Source: Clostridia bacterium (GTDB taxonomy: Bacteria > Bacillota > Clostridia > Christensenellales > Aristaeellaceae). Taken from it: a stretch of DNA of 64,000 nucleotides. The DNA lies in the NCBI GenBank assembly GCA_017484085.1, contig JAFUTW010000007.1, positions 62,001 to 126,000 of the forward strand. Reading direction: 5' to 3'. Below are positions 49,188 through 57,267 of this stretch, piece by piece (the stretch's first letter is position 1; every line of letters starts with the position of its first letter). Both the position numbers and the translations under genes were made by a program. A model generated the notes under the pieces. That model was given only the letters and a program-made list of their open reading frames with translations, ran no database searches and was not told where the DNA came from.

Positions 49188-49988
49188 ATGAAAAAAACCG
49201 TCCTGCTTTTCCTGCTCCTTTGCGCCGTCCTGTGCGCCTCCGCCGCCCTCGGCGACGAGCACTACTACGGCCGCTGGATGACCAAGCGCGAGCCCACCTG
49301 CACCACCCCCGGCCTGCAGTTCCGCTACTGCCTGCACTGCGACCACTGGGAGCAGCGCGACACCAAGAAGCTACCCCACACCGTCACGGAACGCACCGTC
49401 ACCAAGGAGTCGACCTGCACGCAGGAAGGCGTGGAATCCGCCTACTGCACGGTCTGCGGCAGCTATCTGCGAAACAAGATCCCCAAGCTGGGACACGACT
49501 GGGAAGTCGTAAGCGCCACGGTGCAGCCCACCTGCACCAAAGGCGGCAAAGGCACGATGCGCTGCACCCGCTGCGGCAAGACCAAGGAAGGCAACATCGC
49601 CAAGCTGGGCCACCAGTGGTCCGACTGGAACGTGCTGCAGGAAGCGGCAGATCAGAAGCGCGGCACCCGCGAGCATGTGTGCACCCTGTGCGGGAAGACC
49701 GAGAAGGAGCACTTTTACGCCGAGGGCACACTCTACCAGGATATGGAGCCCTGTCCGGAGGTCATCCGCCTGCAGACCATGCTGACCGACCTCGGCTACT
49801 ACAGCGGCAAGATCAATACCGGCACCTTCGGCGCGCAGACCGGCAAAGCGGTCGCCCGCTTCCAGAAGACGCACAAGCTGAAGGAGACGCAGGTTGCCGA
49901 TCCAATCACGCTGGAAGCCATCGATGCCGCCTGGGAAAAGAAAACGGGCCGCAGCGTCTCGGAACTCGATACCGCCGCCAAGCCCTGA
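49188..49988 (+). CDS. Secreted CxxC-repeat protein with peptidoglycan-binding domain
   Basis: A 266-residue exported protein. After the signal peptide there are four Cys-pair modules of about 35 residues (for example PTCTTPGLQFRYCLHC, STCTQEGVESAYCTVCG, PTCTKGGKGTMRCTRCG and HVCTLCG), each ending near LGH or LPH, which look like small zinc-ribbon or disulfide-bonded repeats common on clostridial surfaces. The C-terminus (about 190-250) is a PG_binding_1 domain (VIRLQTMLTDLGYYSGKI...FGAQTGKAVARFQ). It should sit on the cell wall. Function of the repeats is unknown. Confidence 0.82.
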   Translation: MKKTVLLFLLLCAVLCASAALGDEHYYGRWMTKREPTCTTPGLQFRYCLHCDHWEQRDTKKLPHTVTERTVTKESTCTQEGVESAYCTVCGSYLRNKIPKLGHDWEVVSATVQPTCTKGGKGTMRCTRCGKTKEGNIAKLGHQWSDWNVLQEAADQKRGTREHVCTLCGKTEKEHFYAEGTLYQDMEPCPEVIRLQTMLTDLGYYSGKINTGTFGAQTGKAVARFQKTHKLKETQVADPITLEAIDAAWEKKTGRSVSELDTAAKP

Positions 49989-50003
49989 ATTTCATCGTTT
50001 AAG

Positions 50004-50036
50004 CCGGCGCTTCCCATGGGAAGCGCCGGTTTTGTT
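50004..50036 (+). terminator. Terminator after the Cys-rich protein gene
   Basis: A 26-base perfect palindrome (CCGGCGCTTCCCA with its complement) followed by TTTTGTT. Confidence 0.92.
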
Positions 50037-50448
50037 ATCCTTCCAGGGCCGATGCAAGGTCCGTCTGGGAGAGCATCTTCGCATCCGCAGGGCAGAAGGC
50101 ATAGGCTTCCGCCTCCTCCGGGGTGATCCAGCGGACGGCCGCATGCTCTGCCGGGCGCAGTTCCCCCGCTGCGATCTCGCAGACAAAGAAGGTGAGATGC
50201 ACCGTAAAGGACGGGTAAGCGTGCTCCACCTCCGCCCACCTGCGCAGCACCCGCAGACAGAGCCCCAGCTCCTCACGGCATTCCCGCACGATGCACGCTT
50301 CCGCGTCCTCGCCCGGCTCCGTCTTGCCGCCCGGGAATTCCCACAGCCCCGCGCAGTTTTTTCCCTGCGGCCGCTGGCAGATCATGATCCGGCCTCCCCT
50401 GCGGATGACCGCCGCCGTGACCTCCAGCGGTTTTCCCTCTCCGCTCAC
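50035..50448 (-). CDS. NUDIX hydrolase, MutT-like
   Basis: A 137-residue NUDIX protein. The box is GGKTEPGEDAEACIVRECREELG (positions about 40-62, key residues GxxxxxE...REEx), and EVTAAVIRRGGRIMICQRPQ plus LWEFPGGK fit MutT, which clears 8-oxo-dGTP. It starts with GTG in a GTGA overlap with the transketolase gene, so it is coupled to that operon. A role as a general nucleotide pyrophosphatase is the alternative. Confidence 0.88.
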   Translation of the reverse strand: MSGEGKPLEVTAAVIRRGGRIMICQRPQGKNCAGLWEFPGGKTEPGEDAEACIVRECREELGLCLRVLRRWAEVEHAYPSFTVHLTFFVCEIAAGELRPAEHAAVRWITPEEAEAYAFCPADAKMLSQTDLASALEG

Positions 50449-51377
50449 AGCAGGGCACCCTTTACCGCACGCGCGATGCCTTCCGCGTCGAGGCCGTAAT
50501 GCCGGAAGACCTCCGCTGATGTGCCCGTGATGACCGGCGCGTCCGGCAGGGCCAGGCAGATCACCCGTCTGGGATCGGCACCTGCGGTCACCTGGCAGAC
50601 CATGCTGCCCAGGCCGCCGAAGGGTGCATGCTCCTCCACGGTGACGACCAGCTTCTTGCCGGCGGCGGCGGAAAGCAGTCCCTCCCGGTCCAGCGGCTTT
50701 ACGCAGTACATATCCAGCACGCCCGCGGAAACGCCGCCGGCAGCGAGCAGCGCGGCCGCGTCCTTCGCCGGCTTTACCATCTCGCCGCAGGCGACCAGCA
50801 GCACGTCCGTCCCCTCGCAGAGGACCGTCGCCCGGTCCATCTCAAAGGGCACGCTGCCCTCTTCATAAATATCCTCCACCGGATTCCGGCCCAGGCGGAC
50901 ATAGGCGGTCTGATCGTCCTTCACCAGCGCTTCGAACAGCTTGCGCGTCTGGTGTCTGTCGGAGGGCAGGTAGACCCGCATGCCGGGGATGGCGCTCATC
51001 GCCGCGATATCCTGCGCGGAGTGGTGGGTCATGCCCAGCGCCCCGTAGCTCACGCCGCCGGAGATGCCGATCAGCTTGACATTCGTGCCTGAGTAGGCGC
51101 AGTCCACCTTGCACTGCTCGTAGCTGCGGGTGGATAGGAAGGAAGCCGGCGATATCGCAAAGGCCCTTTTGCCGCAGGATGCCAGGCCCGCGGCGGTGCT
51201 CACCAGGCTCTGCTCCGCGATGCCCATCTCCACAAACTGCGAAGGGAACGCCTCCGCATAGGAGGTCATGGAGCCGGAGCCCCGGCTGTCGCTGCACAGC
51301 ACGACCACATTCCGGTCGCGGGCGGCCGCCTCTTTCAGCACCTCGCACATCACGGCGCGGTTGGCGATCTTATTCAT
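50445..51377 (-). CDS. Transketolase, C-terminal subunit
   Basis: A 310-residue protein that matches the pyrimidine-binding and C-terminal domains of transketolase: MGIAEQSLVSTAAGLA holds the Glu that activates thiamine diphosphate, and HHSAQDIAAM follows. It forms the enzyme with the separately encoded N-terminal subunit next to it. Split transketolases are common in Clostridia and archaea. Its start overlaps the N-subunit gene by 8 bp. Confidence 0.92.
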   Translation of the reverse strand: MNKIANRAVMCEVLKEAAARDRNVVVLCSDSRGSGSMTSYAEAFPSQFVEMGIAEQSLVSTAAGLASCGKRAFAISPASFLSTRSYEQCKVDCAYSGTNVKLIGISGGVSYGALGMTHHSAQDIAAMSAIPGMRVYLPSDRHQTRKLFEALVKDDQTAYVRLGRNPVEDIYEEGSVPFEMDRATVLCEGTDVLLVACGEMVKPAKDAAALLAAGGVSAGVLDMYCVKPLDREGLLSAAAGKKLVVTVEEHAPFGGLGSMVCQVTAGADPRRVICLALPDAPVITGTSAEVFRHYGLDAEGIARAVKGALL

Positions 51378-52200
51378 GCTCCAGCGCCTCCTTTCTTGCG
51401 GCAAAGTCGCCGCTGATCCTGCGGTACTCCTCGGCATCCGGCAGATGGTGATGCCAGGAGGCTTTGTTTTCCATCACCGCGGAGCCCTTTCCCTTGACGG
51501 TGTTCGCGATGAGCACCGTCGGCATACCCTTCGTCCGCTCCGCTTCATCAAAGGCCTCGTTCAGCTGATCCACGTCGTTCCCGTCCGCCACGTCGATGAC
51601 GTGCCAGCCGAAGGCGGCAAAGCGCGCATGGAGATCGCCCGGGGTCATCACCTGCTCGGTCGTTCCGGAGATCTGCAGGTGGTTGCGGTCCACGACGGCG
51701 CAGAGGTTGTCCAGCTTATAGTGGCCCGCGGCCATCGCGCCCTCCCACACGGAGCCCTCGGCCAGCTCGCCGTCGCCCATCACCACATAGGTGCGGTAGG
51801 CGCGAGCGTCCATCCTGGCGGCCAGCGCCATGCCCACGCCGACGGAGAGGCCGTGGCCCAGCGATCCGCTGTTCATCTCAATCCCCGGGATCGTATTATG
51901 CGGGTGTCCGAAGTACTCGCTGCCGAATCTGGAAAACTGGGCCTTGACTTCGTCCAGATCGATGAACCCTTTGTCCGCCAGCACCGCGTACAGCGTCTCC
52001 ACGCAGTGCCCCTTGGAGAGCACGAAGCGGTCCCTGTCCGGGTCCTTCAGCCTGTCCGGCGAGACGTTCATCCGGTTATACAGCGTCAGCATGATCTCCA
52101 TGCTGCTCATGTCGCCGCCGATGTGTCCCCCGCCGCCGGAGACGATGATATCCAGCACATTCTGGCGCAGTTCATACGCCTTCACTGCCAATCGGTTCAT
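51370..52200 (-). CDS. Transketolase, N-terminal subunit
   Basis: A 276-residue thiamine-diphosphate-binding subunit. VSGGGGHIGGDMSSMEI (about 20-36), SLGHGLSVGVGMALA and the TPP motif GDGELAEGSVWEGAMAAGHYKLDNL (GDG...N, about 143-167) are intact. It moves two-carbon units in the pentose phosphate pathway with the C-terminal subunit. A promoter TTGCAA-17-TATGAT lies at 52231-52259. Confidence 0.93.
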   Translation of the reverse strand: MNRLAVKAYELRQNVLDIIVSGGGGHIGGDMSSMEIMLTLYNRMNVSPDRLKDPDRDRFVLSKGHCVETLYAVLADKGFIDLDEVKAQFSRFGSEYFGHPHNTIPGIEMNSGSLGHGLSVGVGMALAARMDARAYRTYVVMGDGELAEGSVWEGAMAAGHYKLDNLCAVVDRNHLQISGTTEQVMTPGDLHARFAAFGWHVIDVADGNDVDQLNEAFDEAERTKGMPTVLIANTVKGKGSAVMENKASWHHHLPDAEEYRRISGDFAARKEALEHE

Positions 52201-52230
52201 GTTCACACCTCGATGATGTTTGATACGAGC

Positions 52231-52259
52231 ATCATACCATCGTTTGGCCGGTGTTGCAA
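52231..52259 (-). promoter_or_regulatory. Promoter of the transketolase operon
   Basis: TTGCAA (52254-52259), a 17-base spacer and TATGAT (52231-52236) on the minus strand. Confidence 0.75.
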
Positions 52260-52347
52260 CCGATGGAATGCGGCTGCAGATTTTCCCTTGGCTTTTTCTG
52301 CAATTCTTCCTCCCTGCTCCGTCTAACAGGTGAAAGGAGTTGGTACA

Positions 52348-53088
52348 GTGCTTCACGGGAGCCTATCGGACAGCCGGGTTCAGATCGGCCGGCTTATGGA
52401 GCAGTACGGCAGCACTTCCGAGATGCTCGGCTTCTTCAGCCGTACAAGCAGTGAAGAGGCCGGGGCTCCCGTCGTTTGCTATACCGGCGTAAACTCGCTG
52501 TCCTATGTTCTGGGAAGCTACACGGTCAGGATCCGGGACGGAAAAGCGGCTGCCTGCTGGAGCTGGGACGGCGCGGCATCTGCCGATGGATTTGACAGCC
52601 CGGCATGGGGAGCCGCGCAGCTGGCGGAGCTTTGCCGCACAAGCCGCGAAACGCATGACCTGACGGCATATTTTGTGCAGGCGGAGAAGCTTGCCGCGCT
52701 GGACGGCGTCGCAGTCGGCACCGGCGTCCTGTTTGGCAAAGACACAGCCGATGCGATCGCAGAAAAGCAGCAGACGGATGCAAAAGCAGCCGAAAGCGCC
52801 GCGAAGCTTTCTGCCGCCGAAATGGAAAGCATCGCCCGCGAGGCGCTGGAGCAGCGCTACGCCCTTACTGAGGCCCAGTCGGATCATCTGCGCAACGAGG
52901 CGGAAAACAACCGGTATCTGCTGTTCGGCAGCGACAATGTCCCCTGCTGCGAGTTCTACTTTGCGCTTGGCTTTGAGGAGGACGGATACGTTGGACCCGG
53001 CACCGGGATCTATACCGTGATCGTCAATGCCGAAAGCGGAACCGTCGAAGACACCCTTTACGATTCCGCCCTGGGCGGCAACGGCTGA
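52348..53088 (+). CDS. Hypothetical protein, possibly 5'-truncated
   Basis: A 246-residue protein if the GTG at 52348 is used; GAAAGGAG lies 8-12 bases before it. A GTG at 52330 is possible but overlaps that site. No family was recognised. The C-terminus (YTVIVNAESGTVEDTLYDS) resembles the strand-turn end of PepSY repeats, and a Lys/Ala-rich helix lies near 150-180. It lacks a signal peptide, although the composition and the PepSY-like end suggest an exported protein, so the gene may have lost its 5' part. Confidence 0.6.
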   Translation: MLHGSLSDSRVQIGRLMEQYGSTSEMLGFFSRTSSEEAGAPVVCYTGVNSLSYVLGSYTVRIRDGKAAACWSWDGAASADGFDSPAWGAAQLAELCRTSRETHDLTAYFVQAEKLAALDGVAVGTGVLFGKDTADAIAEKQQTDAKAAESAAKLSAAEMESIAREALEQRYALTEAQSDHLRNEAENNRYLLFGSDNVPCCEFYFALGFEEDGYVGPGTGIYTVIVNAESGTVEDTLYDSALGGNG

Positions 53089-53108
53089 AAAATCCACGCC
53101 ACCAAAAT

Positions 53109-53138
53109 GGGCACCCCTTTCGGGGCGCCCTTTCTTTT
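53109..53138 (+). terminator. Terminator between converging genes
   Basis: GGGC-ACCCC pairs with GGGGC-GCCC around TTTC, followed by TTTCTTTT. Confidence 0.85.
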
Positions 53139-53158
53139 GCCACGGCAGCTTCGGCCTC

Positions 53159-53536
53159 TTACTCTTCCGGCACAGCCAGTGCCGCGATATCCAGATCGGC
53201 TATGTTCGTGATCTTCGCCTCTCCCTGCGGGTTTTCATAGACGAAAACCAGTTTCAGGGTCTCCTCCGCGCCGGGATAGACAACAGCCGCCTTACAGAGA
53301 TAACAGCGGTTCATCCCCGCTGCGACCTGCTCGGCCAGGAAGGCTACCGGCTCATAATGCACGCCGAGCAGGGACGCCGCGGCCTTGTCAAAGACAGCGC
53401 GGTTCTCTTCCGTTATCGCGGTGGATTCCGCGACATGCCATCCTCCAAGCGCAGGGCCTTCAGCGGTCACTGTCACGATGCCTGTCACCATCAGGGCCGC
53501 GATCAGGACGCATATGCATTTTTTCATTGTCTTCAT
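53159..53536 (-). CDS. Secreted cystatin-like protein
   Basis: A 125-residue protein with a signal peptide (MKTMKKCICVLIAALMVTGI). The mature part shows cystatin-like landmarks: Gly-Gly near the new N-terminus (ALGGWHV, residues 31-32), a helix with ENRAVFDKAAASLLG, then EQVAAGMN at residues 69-76 in the place of the QxVxG loop, then two long strands (YLCKAAVVYPG, TLKLVFVYENPQGEA). Cystatins block papain-type peptidases. The Trp loop is not visible, and a pair of Cys (78 and 81) may form a disulfide. Family assignment is tentative. The promoter has the direct repeats shared with 28042-28075. Confidence 0.6.
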   Translation of the reverse strand: MKTMKKCICVLIAALMVTGIVTVTAEGPALGGWHVAESTAITEENRAVFDKAAASLLGVHYEPVAFLAEQVAAGMNRCYLCKAAVVYPGAEETLKLVFVYENPQGEAKITNIADLDIAALAVPEE

Positions 53537-53604
53537 GTCAAGCGCTTCCTTTCTTCACCGGGCCGCAGGCCCGTTTTATTTCTTTGTTTCCCTGTTACGC
53601 CCTG

Positions 53605-53638
53605 ATTGTAGCGGATGATCCGTCACAGATGCGTCACA
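53605..53638 (-). promoter_or_regulatory. Direct-repeat promoter of the cystatin-like gene
   Basis: On the minus strand, TGTGACG at 53632-53638 and again at 53621-53627 (11-bp period), then 10 bases, then TACAAT at 53605-53610. Spacing is identical to the promoter at 28042-28075, and the two share TGTGACGC(A/T)TCTGTGACG. Confidence 0.6.
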
Positions 53639-53651
53639 CAGAATTACAAGG

Positions 53652-53675
53652 AAAAAGCAGAGGGAACCCCTCTGC
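53652..53675 (-). terminator. Terminator of azlCD
   Basis: GCAGAGGG pairs with CCCTCTGC, followed by TTTTTCC, just after the azlD stop. Confidence 0.85.
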
Positions 53676-53683
53676 CTTCCGCC

Positions 53684-53995
53684 TTATAAAAACCACTCCA
53701 GGATGAAGACCAGCGCGCAGCACGATACCGCCACCGGGAAGAGCCCGGCTCCCAGCCAGGCGAGAATGATACCGGCAATCAGCGCCGCCGCGCCGGCCGC
53801 CGGCACCTGCGTCGCCTCCACGATGGCAGGGAAGGTCATCACTGCCAGCGTGACGTACGGCACATAGTAGAGAAAGCTGCGGATGAACCGGCTGCTGATC
53901 GGCCGCCGGATGAGCGTGAGCGGCAGCGCGCGGATGACGTAGATGGACACCGCCATGACGAGGATGTAGACGTACATATTATGCCGCACGGTCAT
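53684..53995 (-). CDS. azlD: AzlD-type branched-chain amino acid exporter subunit
   Basis: A 103-residue protein with four hydrophobic helices; IRALPLTLIRRPI and the FLYYVPYVTLAVMTFP segment are typical of AzlD. It works with AzlC to export branched-chain amino acids and analogues. The start is uncertain: ATG 53995 is very close to AGGAGG, and a GTG at 53989 has better spacing. It overlaps azlC. Confidence 0.88.
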   Translation of the reverse strand: MTVRHNMYVYILVMAVSIYVIRALPLTLIRRPISSRFIRSFLYYVPYVTLAVMTFPAIVEATQVPAAGAAALIAGIILAWLGAGLFPVAVSCCALVFILEWFL

Positions 53996-54707
53996 CGCCT
54001 CCTTCCTCTTCAACCGGGAACAGCGCCGCAGCGGCCCCGGCCAGCACGAGCGTGAGCACGATGACCTTTGCGCTCCCCGTCAGAGAGGAAAGCCCGGGCA
54101 GCACGCCGCACAGCCAGGAAAGCGCAAAGCTGATCAGCACCAGCAAAAGCACCACGCGGCTCTTTCTGGCCGGCGGGATGATGACGGCGATGAACATGCC
54201 GTACAGCGCGACGCTGAGGGCGCTGACCACGCGCGCAGGCAGCAGGCTGCCCATGACGATGCCCAGCGCCGTGCCGCTGCTCCAGCCCATCAGGGGCAGG
54301 ATGAACGCTCCGTACAGATAGAACGGATCCAGATAACCCGGCCTTGCGATGGCCAGCCCGAAGATCTCATCCGTCACGTCGAAGGCAACCAGCAGCCGGT
54401 GGAAAAAAGGCGTATCCGGATGGAATTTCTGCGAGAGCGCGGCGCTCATCAGCAGGTAGCGCGCATTGGCCACGAGCATCACCAACGCCAGTTCCGCCAG
54501 CGCGGCGCTCCCGGCGATCGCCGTAAAGCCTGCGTACTCGCCCGCTGACGCGTTGCACAGCAGGCTGACCAGGAAGCCCTGAAAGGGCGTCATCCCCAGG
54601 TGCTTCGCCTGGATCCCCAGCGAAAAAGCGACGGCCAGGTAGCCCAGCCCGATGGGCAGGCCGTCGCGGAAGCCGCGCAGCGCTGCGCGGCCGTGTGTCT
54701 CCGGCAT
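53979..54707 (-). CDS. azlC: AzlC-type branched-chain amino acid exporter subunit
   Basis: A 242-residue membrane protein. FRDGLPIGLGYLAVAFSLG at the N-terminus, NASAGEYAGFTAI and ANARYLLMSAALSQKF are AzlC hallmarks. It should form the exporter with AzlD, encoded directly downstream. The gene begins 32 bases after the end of a large secreted protein gene on the same strand, so it may belong to the same transcript. Confidence 0.92.
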   Translation of the reverse strand: MPETHGRAALRGFRDGLPIGLGYLAVAFSLGIQAKHLGMTPFQGFLVSLLCNASAGEYAGFTAIAGSAALAELALVMLVANARYLLMSAALSQKFHPDTPFFHRLLVAFDVTDEIFGLAIARPGYLDPFYLYGAFILPLMGWSSGTALGIVMGSLLPARVVSALSVALYGMFIAVIIPPARKSRVVLLLVLISFALSWLCGVLPGLSSLTGSAKVIVLTLVLAGAAAALFPVEEEGGDDRAA

Positions 54708-54738
54708 TGTAAACCATCCCTCTCCTGAATTGCTTCGC

Positions 54739-56250
54739 TTACTCCAGCTTATCGATGAACAGCAGCCGCAGCCGCGGCACCTGAACGTCCCTGCCGGACG
54801 CGTCCTGTTCCTCGTAGACGCCTTCCACCTCTACCGTACACTGCATCATGTCCCCTTCCTTGGCGCCGAAGGGCTTGTCCGAAACGATGATGACGGGATT
54901 GCTCCAGCTTGAGGTGCCCTTGGTGTACATCAGCCTCGCGTAATACACGCCGGCCGCCTCGCTCAGCTCCTGCACCGGTCCGTAAAGGTTCAGGATGCTG
55001 CCCCGGTTCGCCTCAAGATCCTGCGTCAGCTGACGGTAGGCGATCCGCACCGCGCTGTCGCGTACGGCTTTGCGCTGCTGTTCATCCGTCATTTCCCGCT
55101 GCACCGTAAAGCGGATGCGGCGCTGCGTATACCCCTTTTTGTCCAGCAGCAGAGTATAGTCGTAGCTGCCCTCCTCCTTCGTCGTCAGCTCAAACGAGAA
55201 GCTCCCGTCGTTTTCGGACCGCTTCTTGGTAAGGCCGAAGGGCGATACCAGCTGCATCGTCACCCCGGGGAGAGTCTTTCCCGAGATCGTGATCTTGTCC
55301 GCCGTCGCCCTCACCGTCTCAGCGATCCCGGAAACGGGCAGCGTGTTTTCGCTGAAGCTCAGCGATCCCGTAAGCTCCGCAGCGTCCATGCCCTCTGCTT
55401 CCGCGGTGAGAGACAGCGTCCACTCGCCCTCCCCGGGCAGCATATAGTCCAGCGTGAAGCGGCCCCTCGCGTCCGCCGTCGCCTCGTCCAGCGGGACGAT
55501 GTTCCCTTTTCCGTCGTCCGCTGTAAGGGCGATGTCCGCGCCGGCCGTCGCCGTGCCGCTCAGGCGGCCCGCCGCCTCGTTCACCTCCGTCGGCAGAGCG
55601 CAGATGAGCGCGGTTGTCCTGCGCGGCGCCTCCAGCGTCTCAAGGAAGGTCACATCGGAAAGCCGCCTGCGGAAGGCCGCGAGATCGCGGTTGCCGAAGC
55701 GCCGCCCTTCAAGCTGCCAGTCCAGCATGACGAACCGGCCGTTCACGACGGTGAGGTAGCGCAGCCCGCGGCCGACCACCTCCGAAACGTGCATCTTCGC
55801 ATAGTGGATGTACAGCCAGTAGCGCCCGCCCTCGATCTGCCATTCGGCATCCTGCGTGCGCATGCCGGTCTTTTCCCACAGGTCGTTGTTCTCAGCCCGG
55901 CTGCGGATCTGCCGGCGCTGGGCGTCGCTCGCCTCTTCCATATTGAAGATTTCCCGGGAGAGGTCGTCCTCCCGGATCAGCACGGAAAGCGTCTGTCCGT
56001 CCGTCTCCGAGATCGCGCGGCTCAGCACGCCTTCCGCCGTCAGTTCTTCCTCCAGGATGCCGGGGTCGATGCCCATATCGGAGAGCAGCGGCGCGTACAC
56101 GCGGCAAAGCTGCGGCGAGACCACCAGCCAGCTGTCCGGATAGTCGAAGGCAACATAACCCTCGTCCATCACGACGGTCTGCGCTTCGGCCCCGCTGAAA
56201 GCCGCCGCAAGCAGTGCGGCGCACAGCAGCAAAAGTCTGATTTGCTTCAT
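54739..56250 (-). CDS. Large secreted protein with Ig-like repeats
   Basis: A 503-residue exported protein, with a signal peptide (MKQIRLLLLCAALLAAAFSG). The first 190 residues are a mixed domain of unknown family (VAFDYPDSWLVVSP). Two beta-sandwich domains follow, around residues 200-290 (LSGTATAGADIALTADDG...GRFTLDYMLPGEGEW) and 300-375 (ISGKTLPGVTMQLVSPFG...GSFSFELTTKEEGSY), similar to Ig-like carbohydrate- or cell-surface-binding folds. The C-terminus is another small beta domain (VYYARLMYTKGTSSWSNP). Two adjacent ATG codons (56253 and 56250) are possible starts. Function unknown. Confidence 0.75.
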   Translation of the reverse strand: MKQIRLLLLCAALLAAAFSGAEAQTVVMDEGYVAFDYPDSWLVVSPQLCRVYAPLLSDMGIDPGILEEELTAEGVLSRAISETDGQTLSVLIREDDLSREIFNMEEASDAQRRQIRSRAENNDLWEKTGMRTQDAEWQIEGGRYWLYIHYAKMHVSEVVGRGLRYLTVVNGRFVMLDWQLEGRRFGNRDLAAFRRRLSDVTFLETLEAPRRTTALICALPTEVNEAAGRLSGTATAGADIALTADDGKGNIVPLDEATADARGRFTLDYMLPGEGEWTLSLTAEAEGMDAAELTGSLSFSENTLPVSGIAETVRATADKITISGKTLPGVTMQLVSPFGLTKKRSENDGSFSFELTTKEEGSYDYTLLLDKKGYTQRRIRFTVQREMTDEQQRKAVRDSAVRIAYRQLTQDLEANRGSILNLYGPVQELSEAAGVYYARLMYTKGTSSWSNPVIIVSDKPFGAKEGDMMQCTVEVEGVYEEQDASGRDVQVPRLRLLFIDKLE

Positions 56251-56276
56251 CATCCTTCTTGCAAACCTTCCGTCTT

Positions 56277-57245
56277 TCACAGGATATGCACCAGCATGTT
56301 CCCGCTCTCGTCCGTTTCAAGCTCCAGCAGGCCCTCGCGCTCCAGCGTGCGCAGCACGTCCGAGAAGCGGCGCAGGCCGATCTGCCGCTCGGTGAAATCC
56401 GGGTATTCCGCCTGCACGGCGGATTTCAGGATGGACGGATTGACGCGGTCGAATCCGTCTTCCTTGTACTCGCTGAGGATGCGGCCGAAGATGCGCGGGA
56501 AGCTCTCGCGCGTCATCTGCTCGCCGGCGGGCTGAGCGTGCCGCTGGCTGAGGCAGACGATGAGGTTGTACTGCTCGGTTTCCACCGTGAAATCGCCGAA
56601 CTGCTGGGAAAGCCGCGTGAGGAGCTTGCCGAACGTGGAGCAGCCGACGCTCTTTTCCGAAAAGTTGGGGCGCAGGCGCAGCAGCACGCCCTTGACCTCC
56701 GAGGCCAGCATCTCGCCGTCGCCGCTTTCCCCCAGGATGGTGACGATGAGGTCGTTGACGTCCTTGGCCGTCAGCGCTTCTCCTGAAGGGCCGGGCCGTT
56801 CCTTGCCCGCCGTCACCGTCTCCAGGAACTGGAATTCCGAGCACGCGCTCATGAATACGCCGGAGGCCACCTCGCTGCGGGAGATCCCCAGCACGAACTT
56901 GCCCATACTCTTCAGCTTGCCGACGAGCGGCACGTAATCGCTGTCGCCGCTTACGATGCAGAAGCTGTCGATCAGCGGGTTGGTGTAGGCCACATCCAGC
57001 GCGTCGATGACCAACTGGATATCCATGCTGTTCTTCTGGCTGCGCCCGTAGCGCAGGGAGGGCACCACCGCAAAGGTGTTGGACAGCAGCGTCTCCTTGA
57101 GATCGGAGTGGCTGTCCGTGTAGCCGTACACCTTCCCGATGAGGATGTCGCCGCGGATCTTGACGCGCTCGATCACGTCGATCAGCATGCTCTTCTTGCC
57201 GCCGCAGTTTTCCAGGTCGGCAAAGAGCGCAAAATGAGAAGCCAT
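56277..57245 (-). CDS. NYN-domain (PIN-like) nuclease with LOTUS/OST-HTH domains
   Basis: A 322-residue protein. The N-terminal NYN domain carries the acidic residues of the PIN-like active site: Asp in LFADLEN (residue 10), KNSMDIQLVIDALD (75, 81) and VSGDSDYVPLV (101, 103). Two winged-helix OST-HTH/LOTUS-type segments follow (about 150-230 with GCSTFGKLLTRL, and 245-318 with IGLRRFSDVLRTLEREG). This is the bacterial relative of MARF1/limkain b1, a likely RNA-cleaving enzyme with RNA-binding modules. ATG 57245 is the natural start. It sits in an operon with a helicase and a CapA-like gene. Confidence 0.87.
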   Translation of the reverse strand: MASHFALFADLENCGGKKSMLIDVIERVKIRGDILIGKVYGYTDSHSDLKETLLSNTFAVVPSLRYGRSQKNSMDIQLVIDALDVAYTNPLIDSFCIVSGDSDYVPLVGKLKSMGKFVLGISRSEVASGVFMSACSEFQFLETVTAGKERPGPSGEALTAKDVNDLIVTILGESGDGEMLASEVKGVLLRLRPNFSEKSVGCSTFGKLLTRLSQQFGDFTVETEQYNLIVCLSQRHAQPAGEQMTRESFPRIFGRILSEYKEDGFDRVNPSILKSAVQAEYPDFTERQIGLRRFSDVLRTLEREGLLELETDESGNMLVHIL

Positions 57246-57267
57246 GTTCCGTCCTTTCTGCCGGGCG

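Noticed and set aside
48372-49346. A longer esterase of 324 residues.
   Set aside because: The first 97 codons are antisense to the promoter and signal peptide of the next gene; the domain starts at 49055.
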